Below are positions 56,468 to 64,000 of a stretch of DNA of 64,000 nt, piece after piece. Numbering within the stretch: position 1 is the first letter of the stretch; the number at the start of each line of letters is the position of its first letter. Source of the stretch: Komagataeibacter oboediens. Its GTDB lineage: Bacteria; Pseudomonadota; Alphaproteobacteria; Acetobacterales; Acetobacteraceae. The position numbers and the translations under genes are program-made. Below the pieces are notes generated by a model, which worked only from the letters and a program-made list of their open reading frames with translations, was not told where the DNA came from and did no database searches. The DNA lies in NCBI RefSeq assembly GCF_003207815.1, contig NZ_NKTX01000001.1, forward strand, positions 1 to 64,000, in the 5' to 3' direction.

Positions 56468-57427
56468 ATGCCGACAGGCCGGCCGGATGGAAATGATGCC
56501 CACCCCCGCGCGCCATGGCGCGATGACAGGCATACGCGCGTGCCCGACCTGACGCGGCGCATGCTGGTGGGTGGGCTGACGGGGCTGGTGCCGTCGGCAG
56601 CGCTGGCGCGGGTGACGGCGCATGCGCCCGTTCATGCCCATGTGCCCGCCGCAGCCGCCCGTCATGTCGCCCATCCGGCCCATGCGCCGCTGCACGCCCC
56701 CGCCATTGTGGGCCGCGCCGCGCCGCCAAAACCGCTGGTCATGCTGGATCCCGGCCATGGCGGCAAGGACCCCGGCGCGATCGGTATTTCCGGCACATAC
56801 GAAAAGCATGTGGCGGAAGCCGCGGCCAGCGAACTGCAGCGCCAGCTTGAAGCCAGCGGGCGGTACCGCGTCGCGATGACGCGCGCGGATGACCGTTTCA
56901 TCCCGCTGGAAGGACGGGTGGACATCGCCCACAGCCACAGGGCGTCGCTGTTCATATCCATGCATGCTGATGCCCTGACCAACCGCGCGGTGCGTGGGGC
57001 CAGTGTCTATACCCTGTCATCAAAGGCGTCGGACCGGCAGACGGCCATGCTGGCGCAGACGGAAAACAGCGCCGACCGCTATGGCGGCCCGCAGGTACAT
57101 GCGGATTCGCCCGAAGTGCAGGAAATCCTCGCCAGCCTCGTGACCGAGGAAACCCGTCACGGCGCCGCCCACATGGCCAGCAGCATTGTCACCGCCTTCC
57201 GCCCGCGTATCGGGCTGTTGCAGCATCCTTCGCGCCATGCCTCGTTCGTGGTGCTGAAATCGGCCGATATCCCCTCGGTCCTGGTGGAGATGGGGTTCAT
57301 GTCCAACCACATGGACGAAGCCGCCCTGCGCCAGGCCGCCCACCGCATGGTGGTGGCCGGAGCCATGGTGCAGGCGATCGACCGCTATTTCGCAACCGAT
57401 AGCATGGTGACGCATGCCACGGGCTGA
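56468..57427 (+). CDS. N-acetylmuramoyl-L-alanine amidase (AmiC-like, Amidase_3)
   Basis: About 319 residues from ATG 56468; a TTG at 56450 would add six. A twin-arginine-like signal (LTRRMLVGGLTGLVPSAALA) precedes a His/Ala/Pro-rich linker. The Amidase_3 zinc site is complete: His in VMLDPGHGGKDPGAIG, Glu in GTYEKHVAEAAA, His in LFISMHADALTNRAVRG and Glu in PSVLVEMGFMSNHMDE. It cleaves the amide bond between MurNAc and the peptide stem during cell separation. No AMIN domain is evident. Monocistronic by position; leuA follows after 309 bp. Confidence 0.92.
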   Translation: MPTGRPDGNDAHPRAPWRDDRHTRVPDLTRRMLVGGLTGLVPSAALARVTAHAPVHAHVPAAAARHVAHPAHAPLHAPAIVGRAAPPKPLVMLDPGHGGKDPGAIGISGTYEKHVAEAAASELQRQLEASGRYRVAMTRADDRFIPLEGRVDIAHSHRASLFISMHADALTNRAVRGASVYTLSSKASDRQTAMLAQTENSADRYGGPQVHADSPEVQEILASLVTEETRHGAAHMASSIVTAFRPRIGLLQHPSRHASFVVLKSADIPSVLVEMGFMSNHMDEAALRQAAHRMVVAGAMVQAIDRYFATDSMVTHATG

Positions 57428-57463
57428 CGCGGCGCGTGATGGGGAAAGCGGGCGCTTTTACGG

Positions 57464-57491
57464 TTGCAATCGGGGTTCGGGCCTGTATTGT
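57464..57491 (+). promoter_or_regulatory. Candidate promoter of the leuA leader transcript
   Basis: TTGCAA (57464-57469) and TATTGT (57486-57491) are 16 bp apart, a good sigma70-type pair. The expected start, 7-8 bases after the -10 box, falls at 57498-57499, exactly on the ATG of the leader peptide. The transcript would then be leaderless, as reported for trpL in Sinorhizobium meliloti. Confidence 0.55.
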
Positions 57492-57498
57492 GCGCGCC

Positions 57499-57609
57499 AT
57501 GGTAGCGATAGCGCACATTGCTGGGGCTGGAACGGGCGCACACGCGCACCTGTCCGCGCGCGCATGTGCTGGTGCCGGGCTTCTTCGTCTTCGACTTATC
57601 CGCCCCTGA
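57499..57609 (+). CDS. Candidate leuA leader peptide (36 residues, Leu-rich end)
   Basis: A short frame opening MVAIAHIAGAG and closing GLLRLRLIRP before TGA at 57607. Four of the last ten residues are Leu, all encoded by CTT (57580, 57583, 57589, 57595), a codon rare in this GC-rich genome where CTG dominates. A cluster of rare Leu codons just before the stop, followed by alternative GCCGGC hairpins and then leuA, is the pattern of a Leu attenuator. There is no ribosome binding site, which fits a leaderless start at the predicted transcription start. It is unproven. Confidence 0.5.
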   Translation: MVAIAHIAGAGTGAHAHLSARACAGAGLLRLRLIRP

Positions 57610-57736
57610 GCGATCAGGGCCGGCTGCGTGCCGGCGCGCCCAGGGGATCTGATCTCGCCGGTTCACGCCGGCCTGCGAACACGAATGACAGGGGCACGCA
57701 ACCGTACCGCCTCCCGTCCCACAAGAAGGTATTACC
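57610..57736 (+). promoter_or_regulatory. Candidate leuA attenuator stem-loops
   Basis: After the leader stop, four GCCGG(C) segments occur at about 57621-57675: GCCGGC-tgcgt-GCCGGC, then GCCGG-ttcac-GCCGGC. Because GCCGGC is its own complement, segments can pair 1:2 and 3:4, or 2:3 instead, as in classical attenuators. No clear U-run follows the 3:4 hairpin, so Rho or translation control is as likely as intrinsic termination. The leuA ribosome binding site AGAAGGT lies further downstream, just before 57737. Confidence 0.4.
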
Positions 57737-59311
57737 ATGAGCATCGACCATCCTTCCTTTGGCCGTATCGACCCCAATCGCGTCATCATCTTCGACACGA
57801 CCCTGCGTGACGGGGAGCAGTCGCCCGGTTTTTCCATGAACCTCACGGAAAAGCTGCGCATGGCCGAAGCGCTGGAGGAACTGGGCGTGGACGTGATGGA
57901 AGCGGGCTTTCCTGTCGCGTCGAAGGGGGATTTCGACAGCGTCTACCAGATCGCGCAGAAGGTGAAGGACACTGTCGTATGCGCGCTGGCGCGCAGCGGC
58001 GGCAGGAACGACATCGCCAGCGCGGGCGAGGCGATCCGGCCGGCGAAGCGCGGGCGTATCCACAACTTCATCTCCACCTCGCCGCTGCACATGAAGTACA
58101 AGCTGCGCATGGAGCCCGAAACGGTTCTGGAGGTGATCGAGGCCGGCAACCGCGCCGCCCGCCAGTTCACCGATGACGTGGAGTGGTCGGCCGAAGATGG
58201 CTCGCGCACCGATCCCGATTTCCTGTGCCGCTGTGTGGAAACCGCCATCCGCGCGGGTGCGACCACCATCAACATTCCCGACACCGTGGGCTATTCCACG
58301 CCCGAGGACATGGCCCGCATCTTTGCCGACCTGCGCGCCCGCGTGCCGGGTGCGGACGGGGTGATCTTCTCCACCCACAACCACAACGATCTGGGGCTGG
58401 GTGTTGCCAACACGGTCGCCGCGCTGAAGGCCGGGGCACGGCAGGTGGAATGCACCATCAACGGCATTGGCGAGCGCGCGGGCAACGCGGCGCTGGAGGA
58501 AATCATCATGGTGCTGCGCACGCGCCATGACGTGCTGCCGTTCACTACCGGCATCCATACCGAGCGCCTGCTGCGTACCTCGCGCATGCTGGCCACCATC
58601 ACCGGCTTTGACGTGCAGCCCAACAAGGCCATCGTGGGCCGCAACGCGTTTGCGCATGAAAGCGGCATCCATCAGGATGGCATCCTGAAAAACGCCGCGA
58701 CGTATGAGATCATGACGCCCGAAAGCGTGGGCTGGACCCGGTCGTCGCTGGTGCTGGGCAAGCATTCGGGGCGCGCGGCCTTCCGCGACAAGCTGAAGGC
58801 GATGGGCTACGACAATCTGGAAGAAGCTCAGTTCAACGAGGCTTTCAGCCGCTTCAAGGATCTGGCCGACCGCAAGAAAGTCATCTACGACGAAGATCTG
58901 GTGGCGCTGGTCGATGATGAAGTGCGTGATCACGCCCGCATCCGCTTTGTCTCGCTGGACGTGACCGCCGGATCCCGCCGTCCCGCCACGGCCGATCTGG
59001 TGCTGGAAGTCGATGGTGAGCGCAAGGAAGGCCATGCAGAAGGGCAGGGACCGGTTGACGCCGCGTTCAACGCGATCCGCGCCATTGTCGCCCATGACGC
59101 CACCCTGCAGCTGTATTCCGTTGGCGCCGTGACCGAAGGCAGTGACGCGCAGGCCCGCACCTCGGTCCGTCTGGAAGAGGGCGGCAAGCTGGTGGACGGG
59201 CAGGGGGCGGATGCCGATACGCTGGTTTCAGCCGTGCGCGCCTATGTCCATGCGCTGAACAAGCTGCTGGTCAAGCGTGATCGTGCGGAACCTGCAGCGC
59301 TGGATGCCTGA
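57737..59311 (+). CDS. leuA: 2-isopropylmalate synthase
   Basis: A 524-residue enzyme condensing acetyl-CoA and 2-ketoisovalerate, the first committed step of leucine synthesis. The DRE-TIM catalytic barrel opens IIFDTTLRDGEQSPGFSM. Metal and catalytic residues are in GVIFSTHNHNDLGLGVANTVA (HxH) and CTINGIGERAGNAALEEIIM. The C-terminal LeuA dimer domain, which binds leucine for feedback inhibition, is complete (VDAAFNAIRAIVAHDATLQLY). ATG 57737 has AAGAAGGT upstream. Transcription is probably governed by the Leu-rich leader at 57499. Confidence 0.97.
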   Translation: MSIDHPSFGRIDPNRVIIFDTTLRDGEQSPGFSMNLTEKLRMAEALEELGVDVMEAGFPVASKGDFDSVYQIAQKVKDTVVCALARSGGRNDIASAGEAIRPAKRGRIHNFISTSPLHMKYKLRMEPETVLEVIEAGNRAARQFTDDVEWSAEDGSRTDPDFLCRCVETAIRAGATTINIPDTVGYSTPEDMARIFADLRARVPGADGVIFSTHNHNDLGLGVANTVAALKAGARQVECTINGIGERAGNAALEEIIMVLRTRHDVLPFTTGIHTERLLRTSRMLATITGFDVQPNKAIVGRNAFAHESGIHQDGILKNAATYEIMTPESVGWTRSSLVLGKHSGRAAFRDKLKAMGYDNLEEAQFNEAFSRFKDLADRKKVIYDEDLVALVDDEVRDHARIRFVSLDVTAGSRRPATADLVLEVDGERKEGHAEGQGPVDAAFNAIRAIVAHDATLQLYSVGAVTEGSDAQARTSVRLEEGGKLVDGQGADADTLVSAVRAYVHALNKLLVKRDRAEPAALDA

Positions 59312-59336
59312 CCGCCTGCCGGGCCGCTTCTGGTAA

Positions 59337-59372
59337 AACACCCCGCCACGGGACAGTCCGTGGCGGGGTGTT
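59337..59372. terminator. Bidirectional terminator between leuA and the glycine-zipper lipoprotein
   Basis: A perfect 15-bp stem AACACCCCGCCACGG / CCGTGGCGGGGTGTT with a 6-nt loop (GACAGT) lies 25 bp after the leuA stop. The plus side is followed by CTGTTGT. On the minus strand the stem runs into TTTTACC. It sits between convergent stops and can serve both genes. Confidence 0.85.
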
Positions 59373-59400
59373 CTGTTGTACGGGGCCTGCTTCGCGCGGA

Positions 59401-59967
59401 TCAGTAGCCGTCATATCCTGCGGGATACGCGCCTTCCTGCGGATAGGCGCCCTGCTGGGGATAGCCTTCCTGCCCGTATCCGGTGGACTGGCCGTAATAC
59501 CCACCCTGCTGCTGTCCGTAATATCCGCCCTGCTGCCCGTAATAACCACCCTGCTGGGGATAGCTGGGCTGGGCATAGCCATAGCCGCCGCCCTGTTGCT
59601 GGGTGGGATAGGCTGCGCGCGGCGCGCCTGCGGCCTGCGGGCAGGACTGGGGGGGATAGCCCGGCGGCAGCACGCGCCCGTCGGGGCATATGGTGGACGG
59701 GGCTTCCGTGCGGGGGCGGCGCGGGGGTGTTGTCGCGGCCCCGATCGCAGCCCCGCCGGCGCCACCGGCCAGCGCGCCGATGGCCGCCCCGCGCCCGCCA
59801 CCGGCCAGGCCGCCGATCAGCGCACCGCCGCCTGCGCCCAGCAGGCCGCCGCCAATGGCGCGCTGGCCGGGATCGCGGGTGTCCTCGCACGCGCCAAGGC
59901 CAAGGCACAGCCCCGCGGCAAGGAGCGCCGTCGGGCGGATGGTCATGCGGGGAAATGTAATCTTCAT
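59401..59967 (-). CDS. Glycine-zipper lipoprotein with Tyr/Gly/Gln-rich repeat tail
   Basis: About 188 residues from ATG 59967 (MKITFPRMTIRPTALLAAG); ATG 59946 is possible. The lipobox is LGLGAC. A glycine-zipper region (AIGGGLLGAGGGALIGGLAG, then AAIGALAGGAGGAAIGA) resembles outer-membrane lipoproteins such as the SlyB and YMGG types. The last 75 residues repeat units like QQGGYYGQ and SYPQQ, ending YPAGYDGY. The repeats suggest an extended, sticky, Tyr-rich tail in the periplasm or at the surface. Function unknown. Confidence 0.8.
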   Translation of the reverse strand: MKITFPRMTIRPTALLAAGLCLGLGACEDTRDPGQRAIGGGLLGAGGGALIGGLAGGGRGAAIGALAGGAGGAAIGAATTPPRRPRTEAPSTICPDGRVLPPGYPPQSCPQAAGAPRAAYPTQQQGGGYGYAQPSYPQQGGYYGQQGGYYGQQQGGYYGQSTGYGQEGYPQQGAYPQEGAYPAGYDGY

Positions 59968-61317
<1,350 letters not shown>

Positions 61318-61461
61318 CGAACGGGACAAGTGCGCTGCCTGCTGCGGATGGAGGGCAGCGTGCTGATGGGGGAGACGCAGGACGATGCAGGTCCGGCGAT
61401 CAGGCAGTATTGGACGACCCGGCAGGCGTGACGTAACCGTTGCGCGTGGAAAGGTGGGCTG

Positions 61462-62376
61462 ATGCCTGTTTCCATCCAGTTCCGTCAGGCGCTTGGCAAG
61501 CTGGTGCTGCCTGCGTTGATCCTTGTGGCCTGCGGGGTGATCCTGCTGGGCAAGGCGGATCGACCGCTTATTGAAAAACTGCGCATGCAGACGGCGGACC
61601 TGCTGGCCCCGGCCTACGGGCTGGTGGCGTGGCCGCAGGCGAAGCTGCGCTGGCTGTCGGGCAACCTGCAGGACATCCGCAACCTTGAAGCCGAGAATAT
61701 CCGCCTGCGCGCCGAAAACGTGTCGCTGCGCCACTGGTATGACGTGGCGGCGGCGCTGGCAGATGAAAATGCCGCGCTGAAATCAAACCTGCACTGGATT
61801 CCTGATAATGCGCCCGCCTTTGTCACCGGGCGCGTGGTGCGTGATACCAGCGGGCTGTACGCGCGTGCCGTTCTGCTGGCGATCAATCCCGACACGGCAG
61901 TCCGCAAGGGCGGGATCGCGCTGGATGGATCGGGGCTGGTGGGCAGGGTTACCGAAGTGGGCAAGCGGTCGGTGCGGGTACTGCTGATTACCGATTCGTC
62001 CAGTCGCCTGCCGGTCACGCTGGAATCCAGCCACGCGGCAGCGATCATGGCGGGGGACAATACCGCCCTGCCGCGCATCATCTTCTATCCTCAGGACAAT
62101 GCCCCGATCGAGGGCGAGCGTGTCGTGACCAACGGGGAAATCGAAAGTCTGCCCGCCGGCCTGCCGGTGGGGCATGTGCATTACCTGCGCCCGGGACAGC
62201 CGGTTGTGGTGCCGGCCGCCGCGCTGGACCATGTCGATATCCTGCGGATATTCGATTACGAGGACAGCGTATCCCCGCCGGATGCGCCGGGGCGCGTGCC
62301 GCTGCCGTCCGTCGGGCGCACGCTGTCCCTGCCGTCACAGTTCCAGTCTCACCCTGATCAGGGGCTGCATGGATGA
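61462..62376 (+). CDS. mreC: Rod shape-determining protein MreC
   Basis: A 304-residue bitopic membrane protein. A single N-terminal membrane helix (LGKLVLPALILVACGVILLG) is followed by a coiled coil (NLEAENIRLRAENVSLRHWY, ALADENAALKS) and the beta-barrel domain (GLVGRVTEVGKRSVRVLLIT, VVTNGEIESLPAGLPVGHV). It lies in the periplasm and links MreB to PBP2. The Pro-rich last 35 residues are a variable tail. ATG 61462 follows GGTGGGC. The stop overlaps mreD (ATGA). Confidence 0.95.
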   Translation: MPVSIQFRQALGKLVLPALILVACGVILLGKADRPLIEKLRMQTADLLAPAYGLVAWPQAKLRWLSGNLQDIRNLEAENIRLRAENVSLRHWYDVAAALADENAALKSNLHWIPDNAPAFVTGRVVRDTSGLYARAVLLAINPDTAVRKGGIALDGSGLVGRVTEVGKRSVRVLLITDSSSRLPVTLESSHAAAIMAGDNTALPRIIFYPQDNAPIEGERVVTNGEIESLPAGLPVGHVHYLRPGQPVVVPAAALDHVDILRIFDYEDSVSPPDAPGRVPLPSVGRTLSLPSQFQSHPDQGLHG

Positions 62377-62939
62377 AAAACTTCACGCCGCCCCCCATCC
62401 GGCCCGGCATCCACCCGCGTTCGGGGCTGGGTTACCTGATCGACAACGGCGTGCGCAGCAGCATACCGTGCCTGTTCGTGTTTTTCGTGACGCTGGTGCT
62501 GTCGGCACCGCTGAACCTGCCGGGGCAGGTGGAACTGATGCCGGCCATCATCATGGCCACCATTTTCCTGTGGTCGGTCTTTGTTCCCGCCTTCATGCCG
62601 TCGCTTGCGGTGTTCGTGCTGGGAATATGGGCGGATATCCTCAGCTTCGGGCCTGCCGGGGTCATGCTGCTGATGATGCTGATCGTGCACGGGGTCGCGC
62701 TGTCGGGACGCTATACGCTGGCACGGGTCAATTTTTTTGTACTCTGGTTTGTGTTTGGCGTGGTGATGGTGGGCGTTACGGCGCTACAATGGGTGCTGTG
62801 TTCCGCACTGGCATTGCATATTGTGGAGTTTCTACCCTTTGTTTTCGAGACAGTCCTGGCCATCGGCAGTTTTCCTGTCCTGTATACAGGGTTTGTCTGG
62901 ACCTACCGTTTTGTCGTCAATAACGCGGATCCTTCCTGA
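62373..62939 (+). CDS. mreD: Rod shape-determining protein MreD
   Basis: A 188-residue integral membrane protein with about five hydrophobic helices (SIPCLFVFFVTLVLSAP, IMATIFLWSVFVPAFMP, SLAVFVLGIWADILSFGPAG, VMLLMMLIVHGVAL). The WADILSFGP segment, an acidic residue inside a helix, is typical of MreD. MreD is poorly conserved, so the call leans on topology and its place between mreC and mrdA. It is translationally coupled to mreC by ATGA overlap. mrdA begins 36 bp later. Confidence 0.92.
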   Translation: MKNFTPPPIRPGIHPRSGLGYLIDNGVRSSIPCLFVFFVTLVLSAPLNLPGQVELMPAIIMATIFLWSVFVPAFMPSLAVFVLGIWADILSFGPAGVMLLMMLIVHGVALSGRYTLARVNFFVLWFVFGVVMVGVTALQWVLCSALALHIVEFLPFVFETVLAIGSFPVLYTGFVWTYRFVVNNADPS

Positions 62940-62975
62940 AGCGGATGCGATAGTGCGCCCGTGCCGGATAAATGA

Positions 62976-64000
62976 ATGAAGTTTCGTAAGAAGAAATCCG
63001 GCAACCGGCTCATGTCCCGTCCCGAGGAAGGCAAGAATCCTTCCCGTGGCGTATTCACCCGCCGTGCCCTTTTGCTCATGGCAGCGCAGGGCGCGGTGCT
63101 GGGTGCATTGGGGGAACGTCTGTACGGGCTTCAGGTTCTCAATGGCAGTCATTATGCGAAGCTTGCGGAAAACAACCGCCTGAGCAAACGCTTCTTCGCG
63201 CCGCCGCGCGGGCGGATCACGGACCGGTTCGGCATTTCGGTTGCATCCAACCGCATCAACTGGCGCGCGCTGCTGCTGGCGGAAGAAACCACCGATATTC
63301 CCGGCACGCTGGAACGCTTTGCCCAGCTTGTGCCGCTGGAACCGCGTGACCTGACGCGTATCGAACACGAATTGCGTCACAAGCGGCGGTTCATCCCGAT
63401 CATGCTGCGTGATTTCCTGTCATGGGATGACATGGCGCGGCTGGAACTGAACATGCCCTCGCTGCCCGGCGTGCTGATCGACGTGGGCACCACGCGCGTC
63501 TATCCCTTTGGTCCGCTGCTGGCGCATGTGGTGGGATATGTCGCTCCGCCTGCGGAAAAGGACGTCGTGCATAATGCCGAGCTTGCGCTGCCGGGCATGC
63601 GTGTCGGTCGTTCAGGGATCGAGCAGACGCAGGACAGCAGCCTGCGCGGGCAGGTCGGCTCCGTCGAGATGGAGGTCAACGCCGTTGGCCGCGTCATGGC
63701 CGAACTCGACCGTGACGAGGGGCTGGCGGGTGACGAGATCGCGCTGACGATCGACAGCGGCCTGCAGCAGCAGGTGCTGGGCCGTATTGCCGACCAGTCG
63801 GCCAGTGCCGTGGTGATGGACTGCCGTAATGGTGAGGTGCTGGCCATGGTCAGCAACCCGTCCTTTGATCCCTCCCTGTTCGATAGTGGCGTAAGCCAGG
63901 CCCAGTGGATCGAATGGACCAACAACAGCCAGACCCCGCTGATCAACAAGGCGGTGTCGGGGCTGTATCCCCCCGGTTCCACCTTCAAGCCCGCCGTGGC
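62976..64000 (+). CDS. mrdA: Penicillin-binding protein 2, partial at window edge
   Basis: The first 341 codons of the elongation-specific transpeptidase read from ATG 62976 (MKFRKKKSGNRLMSRPEEG); the remainder lies outside the window. A membrane anchor (FTRRALLLMAAQGAVLGALG) is followed by the PBP dimerisation domain (GLQVLNGSHYAKLAENNRL, PPRGRITDRFGISVASN). At the end of the window the catalytic SxxK motif appears as YPPGSTFKPAVA, with Ser335 as nucleophile. It crosslinks peptidoglycan during rod elongation with RodA and MreBCD. The long N-terminal basic tail is a little unusual. Confidence 0.95.
   Translation, partial: MKFRKKKSGNRLMSRPEEGKNPSRGVFTRRALLLMAAQGAVLGALGERLYGLQVLNGSHYAKLAENNRLSKRFFAPPRGRITDRFGISVASNRINWRALLLAEETTDIPGTLERFAQLVPLEPRDLTRIEHELRHKRRFIPIMLRDFLSWDDMARLELNMPSLPGVLIDVGTTRVYPFGPLLAHVVGYVAPPAEKDVVHNAELALPGMRVGRSGIEQTQDSSLRGQVGSVEMEVNAVGRVMAELDRDEGLAGDEIALTIDSGLQQQVLGRIADQSASAVVMDCRNGEVLAMVSNPSFDPSLFDSGVSQAQWIEWTNNSQTPLINKAVSGLYPPGSTFKPAV

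Overview
The window is GC-rich (roughly 60-65% G+C) and gene-dense, with gene content and order typical of an alphaproteobacterium. The most likely source is the acetic acid bacteria (Acetobacteraceae, probably Komagataeibacter or a close Gluconacetobacter relative). Pointers are the IS5-family transposase fragment, the DUF3576-leuS-lptE-holA order, DUF1489, and an RNase E with a large acidic insert and a basic Ala/Pro/Thr-rich tail. The genus is an inference from remembered family resemblance; no search was run. Almost everything is ordinary chromosomal housekeeping. The only accessory-looking part is the first 1.3 kb.

Layout. 1-1323: the end of an IS5-family element, then a strikingly AT-rich non-coding block. 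1324-1625 (-): a tRNA-Arg(CCT) gene interrupted by a 225-nt group I intron. 1699-6846 (-): holA, lptE, leuS and a DUF3576 lipoprotein. 7071-9107 (+): a GH3-like protein that has lost the catalytic residues. 9215-16065 (-): lytic transglycosylase/SPOR lipoprotein, DUF1489, secreted nucleoside hydrolase, hemW, kup and a YggS-type PLP protein. 16136-21047 (+): rsmB, rpe, a heparinase II/III-like protein and a GT4 glycosyltransferase. 21202-25981 (mostly -): secreted hypothetical, M29 aminopeptidase, Rieske protein (+), DUF4186, tyrS and an alpha/beta hydrolase. 26557-35563 (+): two cysteine desulfurases, ferredoxin, mnmA, GST, a glycosyltransferase, a COG0523 GTPase, a WD40 protein and another glycosyltransferase. 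35546-39071 (-): a ClC chloride channel and two CDF metal transporters. 39204-52422: FAD dehydrogenase, priA (-), xerC, prolyl aminopeptidase, a retropepsin-like protein, a small secreted protein (-), a PII protein (-), a UbiH-type hydroxylase, cysE, a YhiN-type flavoprotein and a HerA-like ATPase. 52862-64000: rne (-), an amidase, leuA with a probable leader peptide, a glycine-zipper lipoprotein (-), then mreB-mreC-mreD-mrdA, the last cut by the window edge.

Functional links. mreBCD-mrdA is the rod-shape elongation operon. nifS/iscS-fdx-mnmA joins sulfur mobilisation, a [2Fe-2S] electron carrier and tRNA 2-thiolation. The COG0523 GTPase and the His-rich CDF transporters concern metal homeostasis. 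leuA appears to be preceded by a leaderless Leu-rich leader peptide with alternative stem-loops. About seven intergenic gaps carry copies of one palindromic repeat family whose core is an inverted repeat of the type GCCTTTTTgAAAAAGGC.

No CRISPR array, prophage, rRNA or obvious defence island was seen. The most notable items are the intron-bearing tRNA, the probable leuA attenuator, the dispersed palindromic repeat and the GH3 pseudoenzyme.
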